Assembly (NCBI GenBank): GCA_016200005.1
Contig: JACQFP010000012.1
Coordinates: 1 to 51,583 of the forward strand
Direction: 5' to 3'
DNA: 51,583 nt
DNA from: Verrucomicrobiota bacterium
Lineage (GTDB): Bacteria; Verrucomicrobiota; Verrucomicrobiia; Limisphaerales; PALSA-1396
Positions 26,096-35,491 of the stretch are shown in pieces. The notes below the pieces were generated by a model. That model saw only the letters and a program-made list of their open reading frames with translations. It was not told where the DNA came from and did no database searches. The first letter of the stretch is position 1; the number at the start of each line of letters is the position of its first letter. The position numbers and the translations under genes are program-made.

Positions 26096-27550
26096 TCAAA
26101 CGTTGTACGTGGTGCTTGAAACCTGGCCGCCGTGGCCGGTCCAATTGGTGTGGAAGAATTCGCCGCGTGGTTTGTCAAGTCGCTCGTAAGTGTGCGCGCC
26201 AAAATAATCGCGTTGGGCCTGGAGGAGATTCGCCGGCAACCGTTCGGAGCGATAGGCGTCGTAGAAATTCAGCGCGGTGGAGAAGGCCGGCATCGGAATA
26301 CCTTTTCGGGCTGCGACGGCGATCACGTTGCGCCACGAACGCTGGCAATCCTTGATGGCTTTCCTGAAGAACTTGTCGAACAACAAATTCGTGAGCTTCG
26401 GTTTGTTGTCGTAAGCTTCCTTGATTTTGCCGAGAAAGCGGCTGCGGATGATGCAGCCGCCGCGCCACATGAGGGCGATGCCGCCGTAGTTGAGATTCCA
26501 TTGGTATTCCTGGGCGGCGGCGCGCAGGAGCATATAGCCTTGCGCATAGGAAACGATCTTGGACGCGTAAAGCGCCCGGCGAATGTCCTCGATGAATTTC
26601 GTGTGGTCGCCTTTGATGGATGGCTTAGGGCCTTTTAGCTTTTTGGCGGCAGCGACACGGTCCTCTTTGAGCGCAGAAATGCAACGCGAATAAACCGCCT
26701 CGGCAATCAACGTGATCGGGATGCCGAGTTCCTGCGATGAATTCACGGTCCATTTTCCGGTGCCCTTCTGACCGGCGGTGTCGAGGATTTTATCCACCAA
26801 CGGCGCGCCGTCCGCGTCTTTGAACGCGAGAATGTCGCGGGTGATCTCGATGAGATAAGAATCCAGATCGCCTTTGTTCCATTCGGTAAAGACCTTGTGC
26901 ATGTCCCCGGCGCTCAGGCCGAGGCCGACTTTCATCAAGTGATAGGCTTCGCAGATGAGCTGCATGTCGCCGTATTCGATGCCGTTGTGGACCATCTTGA
27001 CGTAATGGCCGGCGCCGTTTTCGCCGACCCAATCGCAACAGGGCGAACCGTCTTCAACCTTGGCGGCGATGCCCTGGAAGATTTCTTTGACGTGCAACCA
27101 CGCCGCGGGCGAGCCGCCCGGCATGATCGACGGGCCACGCCGCGCGCCTTCTTCGCCGCCAGAGACGCCGGTGCCGATGTAGAGCAGTCCCTTGGACTCG
27201 ACATATTTTGTGCGCCGGATGGTGTCCTCAAAAAGCGAATTGCCGCCATCGATGATGATGTCGCCCGCTTCCAGGTGCGGCAGGAGTTGCTCGATGAATT
27301 CGTCCACGGCGCGGCCGGCCTTGACCATGAGCATCACACGGCGCGGTTTTTTCAAAAGCGCGACCAGTTCCGGGATGGAATGAGCGCCGAGGACCTTGGT
27401 GCCTTTGGCTTCGTTGGCGATGAAAGCGTCCACCTTTGAGATGGTGCGATTGAAGGCGACCACCGTGAAGCCGTGGTCGTTCATGTTGAGGATGAGATTC
27501 TGACCCATGACGGCCAGGCCGATGAGTGCAATGTCTGCTCTTGGTTCCAT
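26096..27550 (-). CDS. gnd: 6-phosphogluconate dehydrogenase, decarboxylating
   Basis: About 484 residues from ATG 27550 ([20 protein letters not shown]); 13 residues further upstream are open but off-family. NADP fold: [17 protein letters not shown], with FNRT at the end of the second strand. Catalytic and substrate motifs: [40 protein letters not shown] (catalytic Lys) and [16 protein letters not shown]. The C-terminal tail [17 protein letters not shown] is also typical. The length matches the long (~470-480) dimeric form. It converts 6-phosphogluconate and NADP+ to ribulose 5-phosphate, CO2 and NADPH in the cytoplasm (oxidative pentose phosphate pathway). Single gene; zwf is not in the window. 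Confidence 0.97.
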   Translation of the reverse strand: MEPRADIALIGLAVMGQNLILNMNDHGFTVVAFNRTISKVDAFIANEAKGTKVLGAHSIPELVALLKKPRRVMLMVKAGRAVDEFIEQLLPHLEAGDIIIDGGNSLFEDTIRRTKYVESKGLLYIGTGVSGGEEGARRGPSIMPGGSPAAWLHVKEIFQGIAAKVEDGSPCCDWVGENGAGHYVKMVHNGIEYGDMQLICEAYHLMKVGLGLSAGDMHKVFTEWNKGDLDSYLIEITRDILAFKDADGAPLVDKILDTAGQKGTGKWTVNSSQELGIPITLIAEAVYSRCISALKEDRVAAAKKLKGPKPSIKGDHTKFIEDIRRALYASKIVSYAQGYMLLRAAAQEYQWNLNYGGIALMWRGGCIIRSRFLGKIKEAYDNKPKLTNLLFDKFFRKAIKDCQRSWRNVIAVAARKGIPMPAFSTALNFYDAYRSERLPANLLQAQRDYFGAHTYERLDKPRGEFFHTNWTGHGGQVSSTTYNV

Positions 27551-27745
27551 GTTGTCGTCCTTCCAAAAATTGCGACCTGCACGATACAAGAGGCTGAAGC
27601 GCGCGCCAGCTGTTTTTTTGATTTAGGAATCAAGAAAAGTCCGGACGATTTTTTTTCTATTTACATCGCGCTGAGTTGTGCCACTCTGCCCGCCATTGGC
27701 CTGAGACAAGAGAGCGGTGGGTGATTTTCACAGTTTGATGATCCA

Positions 27746-29746
27746 ATGAAGATGAGCACGATGCGCACACTAACTTTGCTTTGCCTCGCTCTGGCGGAGA
27801 CGCAGGCTGGTTGGGCGGCGGAGGCCGACCCGCCCAATGCGAAGCTGACCGAGCTAACGGAAATGAGTATGGAAGACCTCATGAACATCGAGGTGACCTC
27901 CGTTTCGAAGAAGCCGGAGAAGCTGGCGGACGCGGCGGCGGCTGTCACGGTCATCACGCAGGAGGACATCCGTCGTTCCGGCGTGACCAGCGTTGCCGAG
28001 GCCTTGCGGCTGGCGCCCGGACTGCAAGTGGCCCGGCAGGACGCGCACAATTGGGCGATCAGCGCGCGCGGTTTTAACGAAGTGTTCGCCAACAAACTGC
28101 AGGTCTTGATTGATGGGCGCAGCGTTTACACACCGCTTTTCTCCGGCGTGTTCTGGGACGTGCAAGACCTGATGCTGGAGGATGTGGATCGCATTGAAGT
28201 CATTCGTGGTCCGGGCGCAACCTTGTGGGGCGCCAACGCCGTCAACGGCGTCATCAACATCATCACCAAACCGGCGAAGGAAACCCAAGGCACGCTGCTC
28301 GTGGCCGGCGTCGGGACCGAAGAACAGGGCTTTGGCGCTGTTCGCTATGGAGACAAGCTCGGTGAGAACACTTATTTCCGCGTCTATGGCAAATTCGCCA
28401 ACCATGATGACTCCGTTATTCCCTTCGGCGGCGACGCAAACGATGGCTGGTACAGTGGACGTGGCGGTTTCCGGGTGGACTGGACGCCTTCCGATACGCA
28501 TTTGCTGACATTGCAAGGTGACGCCTACGAAGGTCGCGTCGAACAAACATTTACGAATGCGACGCCCACGCCGCCGTTCGTTCAAACTGTGATGGACAAT
28601 TACATAACGCGAGGCGGAAATATGCTGGGCCGTTGGACGAGAACGTTCTCCGAGGACGCCAATCTCCAACTGCAGGTGTATTATGACCGCACGGAGCGCG
28701 ACACCGCTATCTTTTCCGAAAAGCGCGACACGTTCGATTTTGACCTGCAGGATCGCTTTGCGCTCGGTTCGCGCAATGACCTGGTGTGCGGCGCCGGCTA
28801 TTCGCTGTCGAGCGACAAGATTGGAAACACCTACACTCTGAGTTTCTCGCCGGCCCGCCGCAACACGCAATTGTTCAGTTCCTTTGTGCAGGACGAAATC
28901 AAGTTGTGGCCGGAACGATTGCGGCTGACGCTGGGCTCGAAATTCGAACACAACGATTACACGGGCTTTGAAGTGCAACCCAACGCGCGATTGCTTTGGA
29001 CACCGCACGAAATGCACACGGTGTGGGCGTCCGTTTCGCGGGCGGTGCGCACGCCATCCCGCGCGGAAAACGATGTGCGATTGAACCAGCCGGGACCGTT
29101 CCCAGGCACGGTCACTTCCATTCTCGGAAGCCGCGCGTTTGAATCCGAGGAATTGCTGGCCTATGAACTGGGCTATCGCGTCCGGCCCCACGAGCGGTTG
29201 TCGTTCGATATGGCCGCGTTTTACAACGACTACGACAAGCTCCGGTCGTTCGAACCGGGCGCGCCCGTGCCGGGCGTGCCGGTCATCATTCCGCTGACAG
29301 TCAACAACCTGCTGGAAGGTGAGACGTATGGGGTGGAGTTTTCTCCCACCTGGCAGGCAACCGACTGGTGGCGTTTGCAGGCCGCCTATTCGTGGCTGAG
29401 TATTCAGCTCCACAATCGGCCCGGCAGTGCGGATCCGATCTCGCATGGCGCGGAAGGGCGCAGTCCGCAACATCAGTTTTTTGTGCGCTCGTTGATGGAC
29501 TTGACGCGCCACTGGGAATTGGACGGCGAAGTGCGTTACGTGGACGGCCTGCCGAATTTGAAGATCAGCAGCTACGTGGTGATGGATGTGCGACTGGCCT
29601 GGCGACCCAACAAAAACCTTGAGCTTGCCGTGGTGGGCCAAAACCTGCTGGACAACCGGCATTCGGAATTCGCGCCAACCTTGTTGCGCACTCAGGCCAC
29701 GGCGGTTGAGAACAGCGTTTATTTCAAAGTCACATGGCGTTTCTAG
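27746..29746 (+). CDS. TonB-dependent outer-membrane receptor
   Basis: About 666 residues. Signal peptide: MRTLTLLCLALAETQAGWAA. Then LTEMSMEDLMNIEVTSVSKK (TonB-box-like N-terminus of the 'SLEDLMNIEVTSVSKK' type), a plug domain (AAVTVITQEDIRRSGVTSVA... VLIDGRSVY... RIEVIRGPGATLWGANAVNG) and a beta-barrel ending in F (YFKVTWRF). MEDLMN(I/V)EVTSVSK receptors typically sit next to a YfiR-family gene and a sensor kinase, as here; the next gene follows in the same direction 69 bp later. Likely in the outer membrane, taking up or sensing an unknown ligand with TonB energy. No substrate enzyme is linked, which favours a signalling role. Confidence 0.95.
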   Translation: MKMSTMRTLTLLCLALAETQAGWAAEADPPNAKLTELTEMSMEDLMNIEVTSVSKKPEKLADAAAAVTVITQEDIRRSGVTSVAEALRLAPGLQVARQDAHNWAISARGFNEVFANKLQVLIDGRSVYTPLFSGVFWDVQDLMLEDVDRIEVIRGPGATLWGANAVNGVINIITKPAKETQGTLLVAGVGTEEQGFGAVRYGDKLGENTYFRVYGKFANHDDSVIPFGGDANDGWYSGRGGFRVDWTPSDTHLLTLQGDAYEGRVEQTFTNATPTPPFVQTVMDNYITRGGNMLGRWTRTFSEDANLQLQVYYDRTERDTAIFSEKRDTFDFDLQDRFALGSRNDLVCGAGYSLSSDKIGNTYTLSFSPARRNTQLFSSFVQDEIKLWPERLRLTLGSKFEHNDYTGFEVQPNARLLWTPHEMHTVWASVSRAVRTPSRAENDVRLNQPGPFPGTVTSILGSRAFESEELLAYELGYRVRPHERLSFDMAAFYNDYDKLRSFEPGAPVPGVPVIIPLTVNNLLEGETYGVEFSPTWQATDWWRLQAAYSWLSIQLHNRPGSADPISHGAEGRSPQHQFFVRSLMDLTRHWELDGEVRYVDGLPNLKISSYVVMDVRLAWRPNKNLELAVVGQNLLDNRHSEFAPTLLRTQATAVENSVYFKVTWRF

Positions 29747-29814
29747 GTGTTGGCAAAACCGACCGTTGGGCGGGCGTCCCAATCGGACCTCGGCGCGCAG
29801 CTTGGGAGAGGAGG

Positions 29815-30393
29815 ATGTCCGGCCGTCTTTGGTTGCTGGCGGGCAGGCTCCTTTTTCTTCTCGTACTTTTAGCGCCGGAAGGCATGGAGTGCCTGGCGCA
29901 AACTCCGGCGCCCACGGAATATCAGGTCAAGGCGGCCTTCCTGTATAACTTTGCCAAGTTTGTGGAGTGGCCATCGGTCTCCGCGGCCTCGAACGACGCG
30001 CCGTTTGTGGTCGGCGTGCTGGGTCGAAACCCCTTTGGTGCCGATCTTGATCAAATCCTCAAGGACAAAATCGTCAATCGCCGGCCGGTGAAGATCAAAC
30101 AGTGCGAAACCGCGCAAGCGGCGCGGAACTGTCAGATTCTGTTCATCGGTGCCACGGAGGAAACGCGGCTGCCGCAAATTTTCGAGGCCCTCAAAGGCGC
30201 CGCCGTGCTGACAGTCAGTGATATCCGGCGATTCGCCGACCGCGGCGGGATGATTTGTTTCGTGATGGAGGAAAACAAAGTCCGCTTTGAAATCAACAAG
30301 AGCAACGCCCAACAGGCCGGACTCACCGTCAGCGCGCAACTGTTGAAATTGGCGAAAGTGGTGCACAACAACCCGTCGGAGAGGAAAGAATAA
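29815..30393 (+). CDS. YfiR-family periplasmic regulatory protein (DUF4154)
   Basis: About 192 residues from ATG 29815, which has a strong GAGAGGAGG just upstream; a frame open from 29734 overlaps the TonB receptor end and is not used. Signal peptide: LLAGRLLFLLVLLAPEGMEC. The family core is complete: EYQVKAAFLYNFAKFVEWP, VGVLGRNPFGADLDQIL, CQILFIGATEETRLPQIFEA, VLTVSDIRRFADRGGMICFV and VRFEINKSNAQQAGLTVSAQ-LLKLAKVV. In Pseudomonas YfiR holds the CHASE8-containing cyclase YfiN inactive in the periplasm. Here the next gene, one base after the stop, encodes a sensor kinase with a similar periplasmic domain, so the kinase is the likely target. Confidence 0.93.
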   Translation: MSGRLWLLAGRLLFLLVLLAPEGMECLAQTPAPTEYQVKAAFLYNFAKFVEWPSVSAASNDAPFVVGVLGRNPFGADLDQILKDKIVNRRPVKIKQCETAQAARNCQILFIGATEETRLPQIFEALKGAAVLTVSDIRRFADRGGMICFVMEENKVRFEINKSNAQQAGLTVSAQLLKLAKVVHNNPSERKE

Positions 30394-30394
30394 C

Positions 30395-32770
30395 ATGTGG
30401 GATTGGTCGCGCATTTCGCTGCGCCGAAAGATGATGTCGATCATTGTGGTGACCAGCAGCGCTGGCTTGCTGCTGGCCTGCGCGGCGTTTGTGACCTACG
30501 AACTGATTTCCGTCCGCCAGGCCATGCCGCGCGAATTGTCCATCCTGACCCACGTCATCGGCCATGACAGCATGGCGGCGCTTTCCTTCAACGATCCCAG
30601 GGATGCCGCGCAAAACCTCTCCGCCCTCCGCGTGCAACCCCACATTGTCCGCGCCTGCATCTACGACAAGGACGGGCAGGTTTTTGCCGAATACGTCCGG
30701 GACGGCAAGAGCGGCAGTAAGTTGTTCCCGCCCGTCGAGCACCAAGGCTCGCGTTTCGAGAACAATTACCTGGTGATGTTTGATCCGATGGTGCTGGATG
30801 GCATGCCGATCGGCACCGTTTACATCCAGTCTGATCTGGAAGCGATGCATTCCCGACTGCTGCTCTACGGAGAAATCGCGGCGGCCGTTCTGCTCGCCTC
30901 GCTCCTGCTCTCGCTGTTCCTTTCCCAGCGGCTGCAACGCGTCGTCACAGAGCCGGTGTTGCATCTGGCCCGGGCGACGCAGGTCGTCTCCGAGAAGAAG
31001 GACTACTCGGTCCGCGTTGCCAGGCAAAGCCAGGACGAACTGGGTCTGCTCGTGGACGGGTTCAACCAGATGCTGACGCAAATCCAGGAACGCGACCGGG
31101 CCTTGCACGAAGCGCGCGAGGAACTCGAACAGCGCGTGGAGGAACGGACGCTCGAATTATCCAAAGCCAACACCCAGTTGAAGGAGGAAATCGCCGAACG
31201 CCGCCGGGCCGAGGAGGAACACCAGAAATTGGTGGCTCTGGTGGAGAACAGCAACGATTTCATTGGCCTGGCCACGCTGGACGGCGAGGTGTTGTTCCTG
31301 AATGAAGCCGGTCGCAAACTGGTCGGGCAGGACCAGCTCGCGCAGGTCCAGGGCACCCGCATTATAGAATATGTGCCGGCGCAATCTCAGGCTCAACTGC
31401 GCGATGAAATTTTTCCCGCGATCAAGGCCGGGGGCGTGTGGCAGGGCGAGACTCAACTGCGCCATTTCAAGACCGGCAAGCCGATTTCCGTGAACATGAG
31501 TTCCTTTCTCATCCGCAATCCACAAACCAATGAGCCGATCTGCCTGGCCACGGTCTCCCGCGACATGACCGAGCAGCACAAGCTTCAAATCCAGCTCCGT
31601 CAATCGCAGAAAATGGAGGCGGTCGGGCAATTGGCAGCGGGCATCGCGCACGATTTCAACAACATCCTGACGGTGATTCAGGGGCATGCCGGCCTGTTGC
31701 TGGGCAACCCCGACCTCGACGACAACGCGATCGCGTCGTGCAAGCAGATTTCCGTTTCGGCGGAGCGGGCGGCCAACCTGGTGCGTCAACTCCTGGCGTT
31801 CAGCCACAAACAGATCATGGTGTCCCAGTTGCTGGATTTGAACGAGGTCGTCAGCGGCGTCATCAAAATGCTCCACCGGGTGCTGGGTGAGAACATCACC
31901 CTGAACTTCCAGCCCGGCCCCCATCTGCGCCCGGTCCGCGCGGATGCCGGCATGATGGAGCAGGTCATGATGAATCTCGCCGTCAATGCGCGCGATGCCA
32001 TGCCCAAAGGCGGAAACCTGGTCATCAACACGCGCGCCCAGGAAATCGACGCGGCCTACGTCCAGCAAAATCCCGAAGCGCAAGCCGGCGACTTTGTCTG
32101 CCTGAGCGTCAGCGACACCGGCTGTGGCATGGACGCCGAGACGTTAAGCCATATCTTTGAACCGTTCTTCACGACGAAGGAAGTTGGACGGGGCACCGGG
32201 CTGGGATTGTCAACGGTCTATGGCATTGTCAAGCAACATCAGGGTTGGGTCGAAGCCACGAGCGAGCCGGGCCAAGGCGCTCTGTTCAAGATTTTTTTGC
32301 CGGCCAGCTCCGAGGGGGCCGAACCATTGCTGGACAAAACCACCCCGCCTGCCCCGCCCGCCGCGCGCGGCGGTTTGGAAACCGTCCTGGTGGTCGAGGA
32401 TGAAACCCCGCTGCGCGTTCTGGTGAGAAATGTGCTGAAGCGCTACGGTTATCAGGTTCTGGAAGCGGAGTCCGGCGTGGAAGCCCTGCAGATCTGGCTG
32501 CAACAGCGCGGCCAGATTGATTTGTTGTTGACCGATATGGTGATGCCCGGCGGCATATCGGGCCGGGAACTGGCGGAAAAACTGCGAGCCGAGAAACCGC
32601 CACTGCGCGTCATCTACACCAGCGGTTACAGCGCGGATTTGGTTGGCGAAGGGACGCTGCAGTTGGACGGATCAAATTTTCTTCAAAAGCCTTTTGATGC
32701 CTCCCGGTTGGCGCGAATGGTGCGTGAGAGTCTGGATCTCGGTCGGTCGAAGGCCGACGGGAAAGGCTGA
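30395..32770 (+). CDS. Hybrid sensor histidine kinase with CHASE8-like sensor, HAMP, PAS, kinase and receiver
   Basis: About 791 residues. TM 1 lies at ~13-35. A periplasmic sensor follows at ~36-150 (SILTHVIGHDSMAALSFNDP, VRACIYDKDGQVFAEY), the CHASE8 pattern of YfiN-like proteins. TM 2 lies at ~158-178, then HAMP (VVTEPVLHLARATQVVSEKK...), a coiled coil, and PAS (VENSNDFIGLATLDGEVLFL). HisKA has AAGIAHDFNNILTVIQGHAG (H-box). HATPase_c has QVMMNLAVNARDAMP (N-box), SDTGCGMD and GRGTGLGLSTVYGIV. A C-terminal receiver (TVLVVEDETPLRVLVRN, LLLTDMVMPG with the phospho-Asp, YTSGYS, FLQKPF) completes it. It starts one base after the yfiR-like stop. No output regulator with a DNA-binding domain is adjacent, so the signal leaves by an unlinked partner. 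Confidence 0.95.
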   Translation: MWDWSRISLRRKMMSIIVVTSSAGLLLACAAFVTYELISVRQAMPRELSILTHVIGHDSMAALSFNDPRDAAQNLSALRVQPHIVRACIYDKDGQVFAEYVRDGKSGSKLFPPVEHQGSRFENNYLVMFDPMVLDGMPIGTVYIQSDLEAMHSRLLLYGEIAAAVLLASLLLSLFLSQRLQRVVTEPVLHLARATQVVSEKKDYSVRVARQSQDELGLLVDGFNQMLTQIQERDRALHEAREELEQRVEERTLELSKANTQLKEEIAERRRAEEEHQKLVALVENSNDFIGLATLDGEVLFLNEAGRKLVGQDQLAQVQGTRIIEYVPAQSQAQLRDEIFPAIKAGGVWQGETQLRHFKTGKPISVNMSSFLIRNPQTNEPICLATVSRDMTEQHKLQIQLRQSQKMEAVGQLAAGIAHDFNNILTVIQGHAGLLLGNPDLDDNAIASCKQISVSAERAANLVRQLLAFSHKQIMVSQLLDLNEVVSGVIKMLHRVLGENITLNFQPGPHLRPVRADAGMMEQVMMNLAVNARDAMPKGGNLVINTRAQEIDAAYVQQNPEAQAGDFVCLSVSDTGCGMDAETLSHIFEPFFTTKEVGRGTGLGLSTVYGIVKQHQGWVEATSEPGQGALFKIFLPASSEGAEPLLDKTTPPAPPAARGGLETVLVVEDETPLRVLVRNVLKRYGYQVLEAESGVEALQIWLQQRGQIDLLLTDMVMPGGISGRELAEKLRAEKPPLRVIYTSGYSADLVGEGTLQLDGSNFLQKPFDASRLARMVRESLDLGRSKADGKG

Positions 32771-32807
32771 AGCCGACACCGGGCAGACCACCGGAACCAC
32801 ACACCGC

Positions 32808-33317
32808 TCAAGCCGCCCGGCCGCCCAATTGCAGCCGGGGGTCCGTTTCCAGCATGGCTTTCAAATTGGGCCAGTTGGCGCCATTCATGTCGTTGAACGC
32901 ATTTAAATAGACCGCCGTGGCTTCCGGCGGATGTTTGGCGAGCAACGTATCGACCGCGCTGCGGAGCTTTCCATCGTCCATGGACGCGGGCAAATCCTCG
33001 ACGGCACCCTGATCATGGGTCAAACCCAACGCGTCCAGGAAATCCACGAGCATGGCTTTCTGTTTCTTGATCAGCCACGAGCGGATCAGGTTTCCCGCCA
33101 CCAATTCCATGGACGGCCGGGCCAGGGCGGTGAGGATGCCGGTGTGGCGTTGGGCGCGCGGTTGACGTTCGAGAAAAATGGGCCGCACTTTGCGTGAATC
33201 GGCGACCGCGTGGAGCGTGGCGCGGTAAAGGTCCTTGTCCTCTTCGAACGCGAAGGTGAGAATTTCGCCCGCGAGCGCCGGGGACATGAAGCCGAAAAGT
33301 TCGTGGCAGGTCAGCAT
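32808..33317 (-). CDS. Hypothetical protein in operon with lpxI
   Basis: About 169 residues, mostly helical: MLTCHELFGFMSPALAGEIL, MELVAGNLIRSWLIKKQKAM, MLVDFLDALGLTHDQGAVED and TLLAKHPPEATAVYLNAFND. No signal peptide or TM. It begins 23 bp after the lpxI stop on the same strand, so it is co-transcribed. The pattern (helical, with a DxxG.hDxxG loop) is not one I can name. A role in lipid A synthesis is suggested only by position. Confidence 0.75.
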   Translation of the reverse strand: MLTCHELFGFMSPALAGEILTFAFEEDKDLYRATLHAVADSRKVRPIFLERQPRAQRHTGILTALARPSMELVAGNLIRSWLIKKQKAMLVDFLDALGLTHDQGAVEDLPASMDDGKLRSAVDTLLAKHPPEATAVYLNAFNDMNGANWPNLKAMLETDPRLQLGGRAA

Positions 33318-33340
33318 GGGTCTGGTTCAAAATTCTGATT

Positions 33341-34150
33341 TCAACTGACAGTCGTCGCCGTGATCTTGTACCGTTTTGCCAGTTGTTCGCAAGTTTCCTG
33401 TTCCAACAATAACGTCTTGCCGCCTTCCAATGCCAGCACGGAAATTCCTCCCGCGGCGCAGACTTCCAACGTCTGCGGCCCGAGGCAAGGGATGTCAAAA
33501 CGCCAATCGTGATTTTCCTTGGCGACCTTGACCGCGACGGCGCCGCCGTCTTTGCCAGCCAGTTCCCCGCCGCGCGCAAGACATCGGTCCGTCCCTTCAA
33601 ATCCTTCGACGGCGAGCACGGTGCCGTTTTTCACCACCACCGTCTGGCCGATTTCCAGCCGCGACATCTCTTTGGCGATCCGATAACCGAACGCCACATC
33701 AGCCCGTTGCTCCGCCGACAACTTCGGGCCGAGACGGAAACCTTCGCCAGGCATCAACGGTTTCAGCCACGGCGTGGCGATGATCAACTCGACGCCGTCC
33801 TTTTTCAATTCGTCGGCAATGGCGCCAAAAATCGTGTGGGCATTTTTTTCCTTGAGCTTGAACAGCATGGCGACGGCCCGCAAGTCAGGGCGGATGTCGA
33901 ACAGATTCTTGGGCGCAATTTGTCCCACCATGACGCATTGTTTGACGTTCCGCTCGGTGAACGTGCCGATCAATTTGGAAAGCTGACCGACCTTGAGCCA
34001 GACGATCTCATCGACGAGCGCCGCGAGGCCGGGGTCGGTTTCGCCTTCAAAAGCGGCAGCGACCAGCCGTTGGACGCCCATTTGGCGCGCCTGTCGGGCG
34101 AAGATCAATGGCAGGGAGCGGTTTCCCGCGATGATGCCCAGAGATTCCAT
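33341..34150 (-). CDS. lpxI: UDP-2,3-diacylglucosamine pyrophosphatase LpxI
   Basis: About 269 residues, the usual length. The family pattern (DUF1009) is complete: GIIAGNRSLPLIFARQARQM, a linker strand (VWLKVGQLSKLIGTFTERNV), VMVGQIAPKNLFD, then GFRLGPKLSAEQRADVAFGY, IGQTVVVKNGTVLAVEGFEG-TDRCLARGG and WRFDIPCLGPQTLEVCAAGG. It hydrolyses UDP-2,3-diacylglucosamine to lipid X and UMP in lipid A synthesis on the cytoplasmic side. LpxI replaces LpxH in many bacteria and implies an LPS outer membrane here. First gene of a two-gene unit, divergent from the NIPSNAP gene. Confidence 0.95.
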   Translation of the reverse strand: MESLGIIAGNRSLPLIFARQARQMGVQRLVAAAFEGETDPGLAALVDEIVWLKVGQLSKLIGTFTERNVKQCVMVGQIAPKNLFDIRPDLRAVAMLFKLKEKNAHTIFGAIADELKKDGVELIIATPWLKPLMPGEGFRLGPKLSAEQRADVAFGYRIAKEMSRLEIGQTVVVKNGTVLAVEGFEGTDRCLARGGELAGKDGGAVAVKVAKENHDWRFDIPCLGPQTLEVCAAGGISVLALEGGKTLLLEQETCEQLAKRYKITATTVS

Positions 34151-34313
34151 GCGTGTCAGTAGTCGGCAGTCTGTAGTCGGTGGTTGTTCAACTCAGTTCG
34201 ATGGCGGACATGCTACGTGGCAAGTGAGCAACTGACAACTTTTTTGCTTTGACAGTACGGCAAATTCCCAGTGACATCCTCGGACAAATAGAAACCATCA
34301 AATCACACAAATT

Positions 34314-35093
34314 ATGCTAAAGCCCGTTTATCTTTGCTCGTCCATCCTGACCCTCGTTTGCTCACTGTCGCTCACTCCGTCCGCGCCTGCCGCCGGGGAC
34401 AAGCCGTGTTATGAGTTGCGCACCTATTACGCGGTGCCGGGCAAGCTCGACGCGTTGCACGCCCGCTTTCGCGATCACACCTGCAAACTGTTCGAGAAAC
34501 ATGGCATTCAAAATCTCGGCTACTGGGTGCCTTTGGATAATTCTGAGAACAAGTTGATCTACCTGCTGGCTCATCCCAGCCGCGAGGCGGCCAAGACATC
34601 GTGGAAGGAATTCATGGCCGACCCGGACTGGCAGGCGGCTTACAAGGCTTCCGAAGCCAACGGCAAGCTCGTGAACAAAGTGGAATCTGTCTTCACGCAA
34701 GCTACGGATTATTCTCCGACGGAAGACCAGAACTCCGGCAGTGAGCCACGCGTATTCGAGTTGCGCACTTACAAGGCCGCTCCGGGAAAACTGAATGATC
34801 TTCATGCCCGCTTTCGCGATCACACCTGCAAACTCTTCGAGAAACACGGCATTCAGAACATTGGCTACGGCGTTCCGATGGACAAGGACAAGGGCGCGGA
34901 TGACACACTGATTTACTTGATCGCCCACAAGAGCAAGGCAGCCGCCGCTGAATCCTGGAAGGCGTTTGCCTCCGATCCCGATTGGAAGAAAGCCAAGGCC
35001 GAGTCCGAAGCCAAAGCCGGCGGCCCGCTGACGGTTGAGGGTGGAGTCAAATCCGTTTATTTGAAAGCGACCGACTACTCGCCGATCAAGTAA
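34314..35093 (+). CDS. Exported protein with two NIPSNAP domains
   Basis: About 259 residues. A signal peptide (LCSSILTLVCSLSLTPSAPA) is followed by two NIPSNAP (dimeric alpha-beta barrel) units at ~29-135 and ~145-257. Each has the pattern (Y/F)ELRTY...PGKL..LHARFRDHTCKLFE-KHGIQNLGY.VP.D, LIYL.AH.S..AA..SWK.F..DPDW and TDYSP. The two units are clearly duplicates, sharing RFRDHTCKLFEKHGIQN exactly. Function unknown; related verrucomicrobial proteins are commonly secreted. A partial third copy of the 3' end (35806-36024) lies beyond a toxin-antitoxin pair, see there. Confidence 0.92.
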   Translation: MLKPVYLCSSILTLVCSLSLTPSAPAAGDKPCYELRTYYAVPGKLDALHARFRDHTCKLFEKHGIQNLGYWVPLDNSENKLIYLLAHPSREAAKTSWKEFMADPDWQAAYKASEANGKLVNKVESVFTQATDYSPTEDQNSGSEPRVFELRTYKAAPGKLNDLHARFRDHTCKLFEKHGIQNIGYGVPMDKDKGADDTLIYLIAHKSKAAAAESWKAFASDPDWKKAKAESEAKAGGPLTVEGGVKSVYLKATDYSPIK

Positions 35094-35123
35094 ACAGCCT
35101 GCTCGTTTTCACAATAGCTTCTC

Positions 35124-35170
35124 GGCGTAGGATGACTTGGTTTGACTTGCCTACGCCTCTGACGTAGTTT
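35124..35170 (+). promoter_or_regulatory. Possible promoter and operator of the toxin-antitoxin pair
   Basis: A dyad GGCGTAGG (35124-35131)/CCTACGCC (35150-35157) lies immediately before the toxin start at 35178. TTGACT (35142) and TAGTTT (35165), 17 bp apart, could be -35/-10. Antitoxins of this kind repress their own operon by binding such dyads. This is a positional inference; the hairpin could also serve as terminator of the NIPSNAP gene. Confidence 0.35.
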
Positions 35171-35177
35171 CTTTCGC

Positions 35178-35487
35178 GTGGTCTTTATCGAAACACCCAC
35201 GTTCACGAAGCGCGTCCTTCAACTCATGGAGGACGAACAGTATTCGGCGTTGCAGTTGTATCTGGCGGCGCATCCTGATGCCGGGAAGGTAATCCGGGGG
35301 GTCAGGCGGAATGCGGAAGATTCGGTGGGCGGGTGGCGGGCACGGCAAGCGCGGCGGCTTGCGGCTGATTTATTACTGGTGGGTTGCCCAAGACCGCATC
35401 TCGCTGCTGCTCGTCTATCCGAAGAGCGAGCAGGATGACTTGAGCGCGGATCAAGTGAAACAGCTTCGGAGAGCGTTGGAGATTTGA
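35178..35487 (+). pseudogene. HigB/RelE-type toxin gene with a one-base frameshift
   Basis: GTG 35178 begins MVFIETPTFTKRVLQLMEDE-QYSALQLYLAAHPDAGKVIRG, the family N-terminus. At a G6 run near 35295 the frame shifts. The rest of a typical HigB/RelE protein continues in the +1 frame: GSGGMRKIRWAGGGHGKRGG then LRLIYYWWVAQDRISLLLVYPKSEQDD...QLRRALEI, with a TGA at 35485-35487. One G fewer would give an intact ~102-residue toxin with the GSGGLRK(x)RW..GKRGG.R(V/L)IYYW hallmark. Either the toxin is dead (or phase-variable through the G run) or there is a sequencing error. The antitoxin gene follows 4 bp later. Confidence 0.8.
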
Positions 35488-35491
35488 ACTT

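Noticed and set aside
27854-29782. A 642-residue minus-strand frame antisense to the TonB receptor
   Set aside because: Composition (Arg/His/Val-rich) is that of an antisense shadow, and it covers the plug and barrel motifs exactly.
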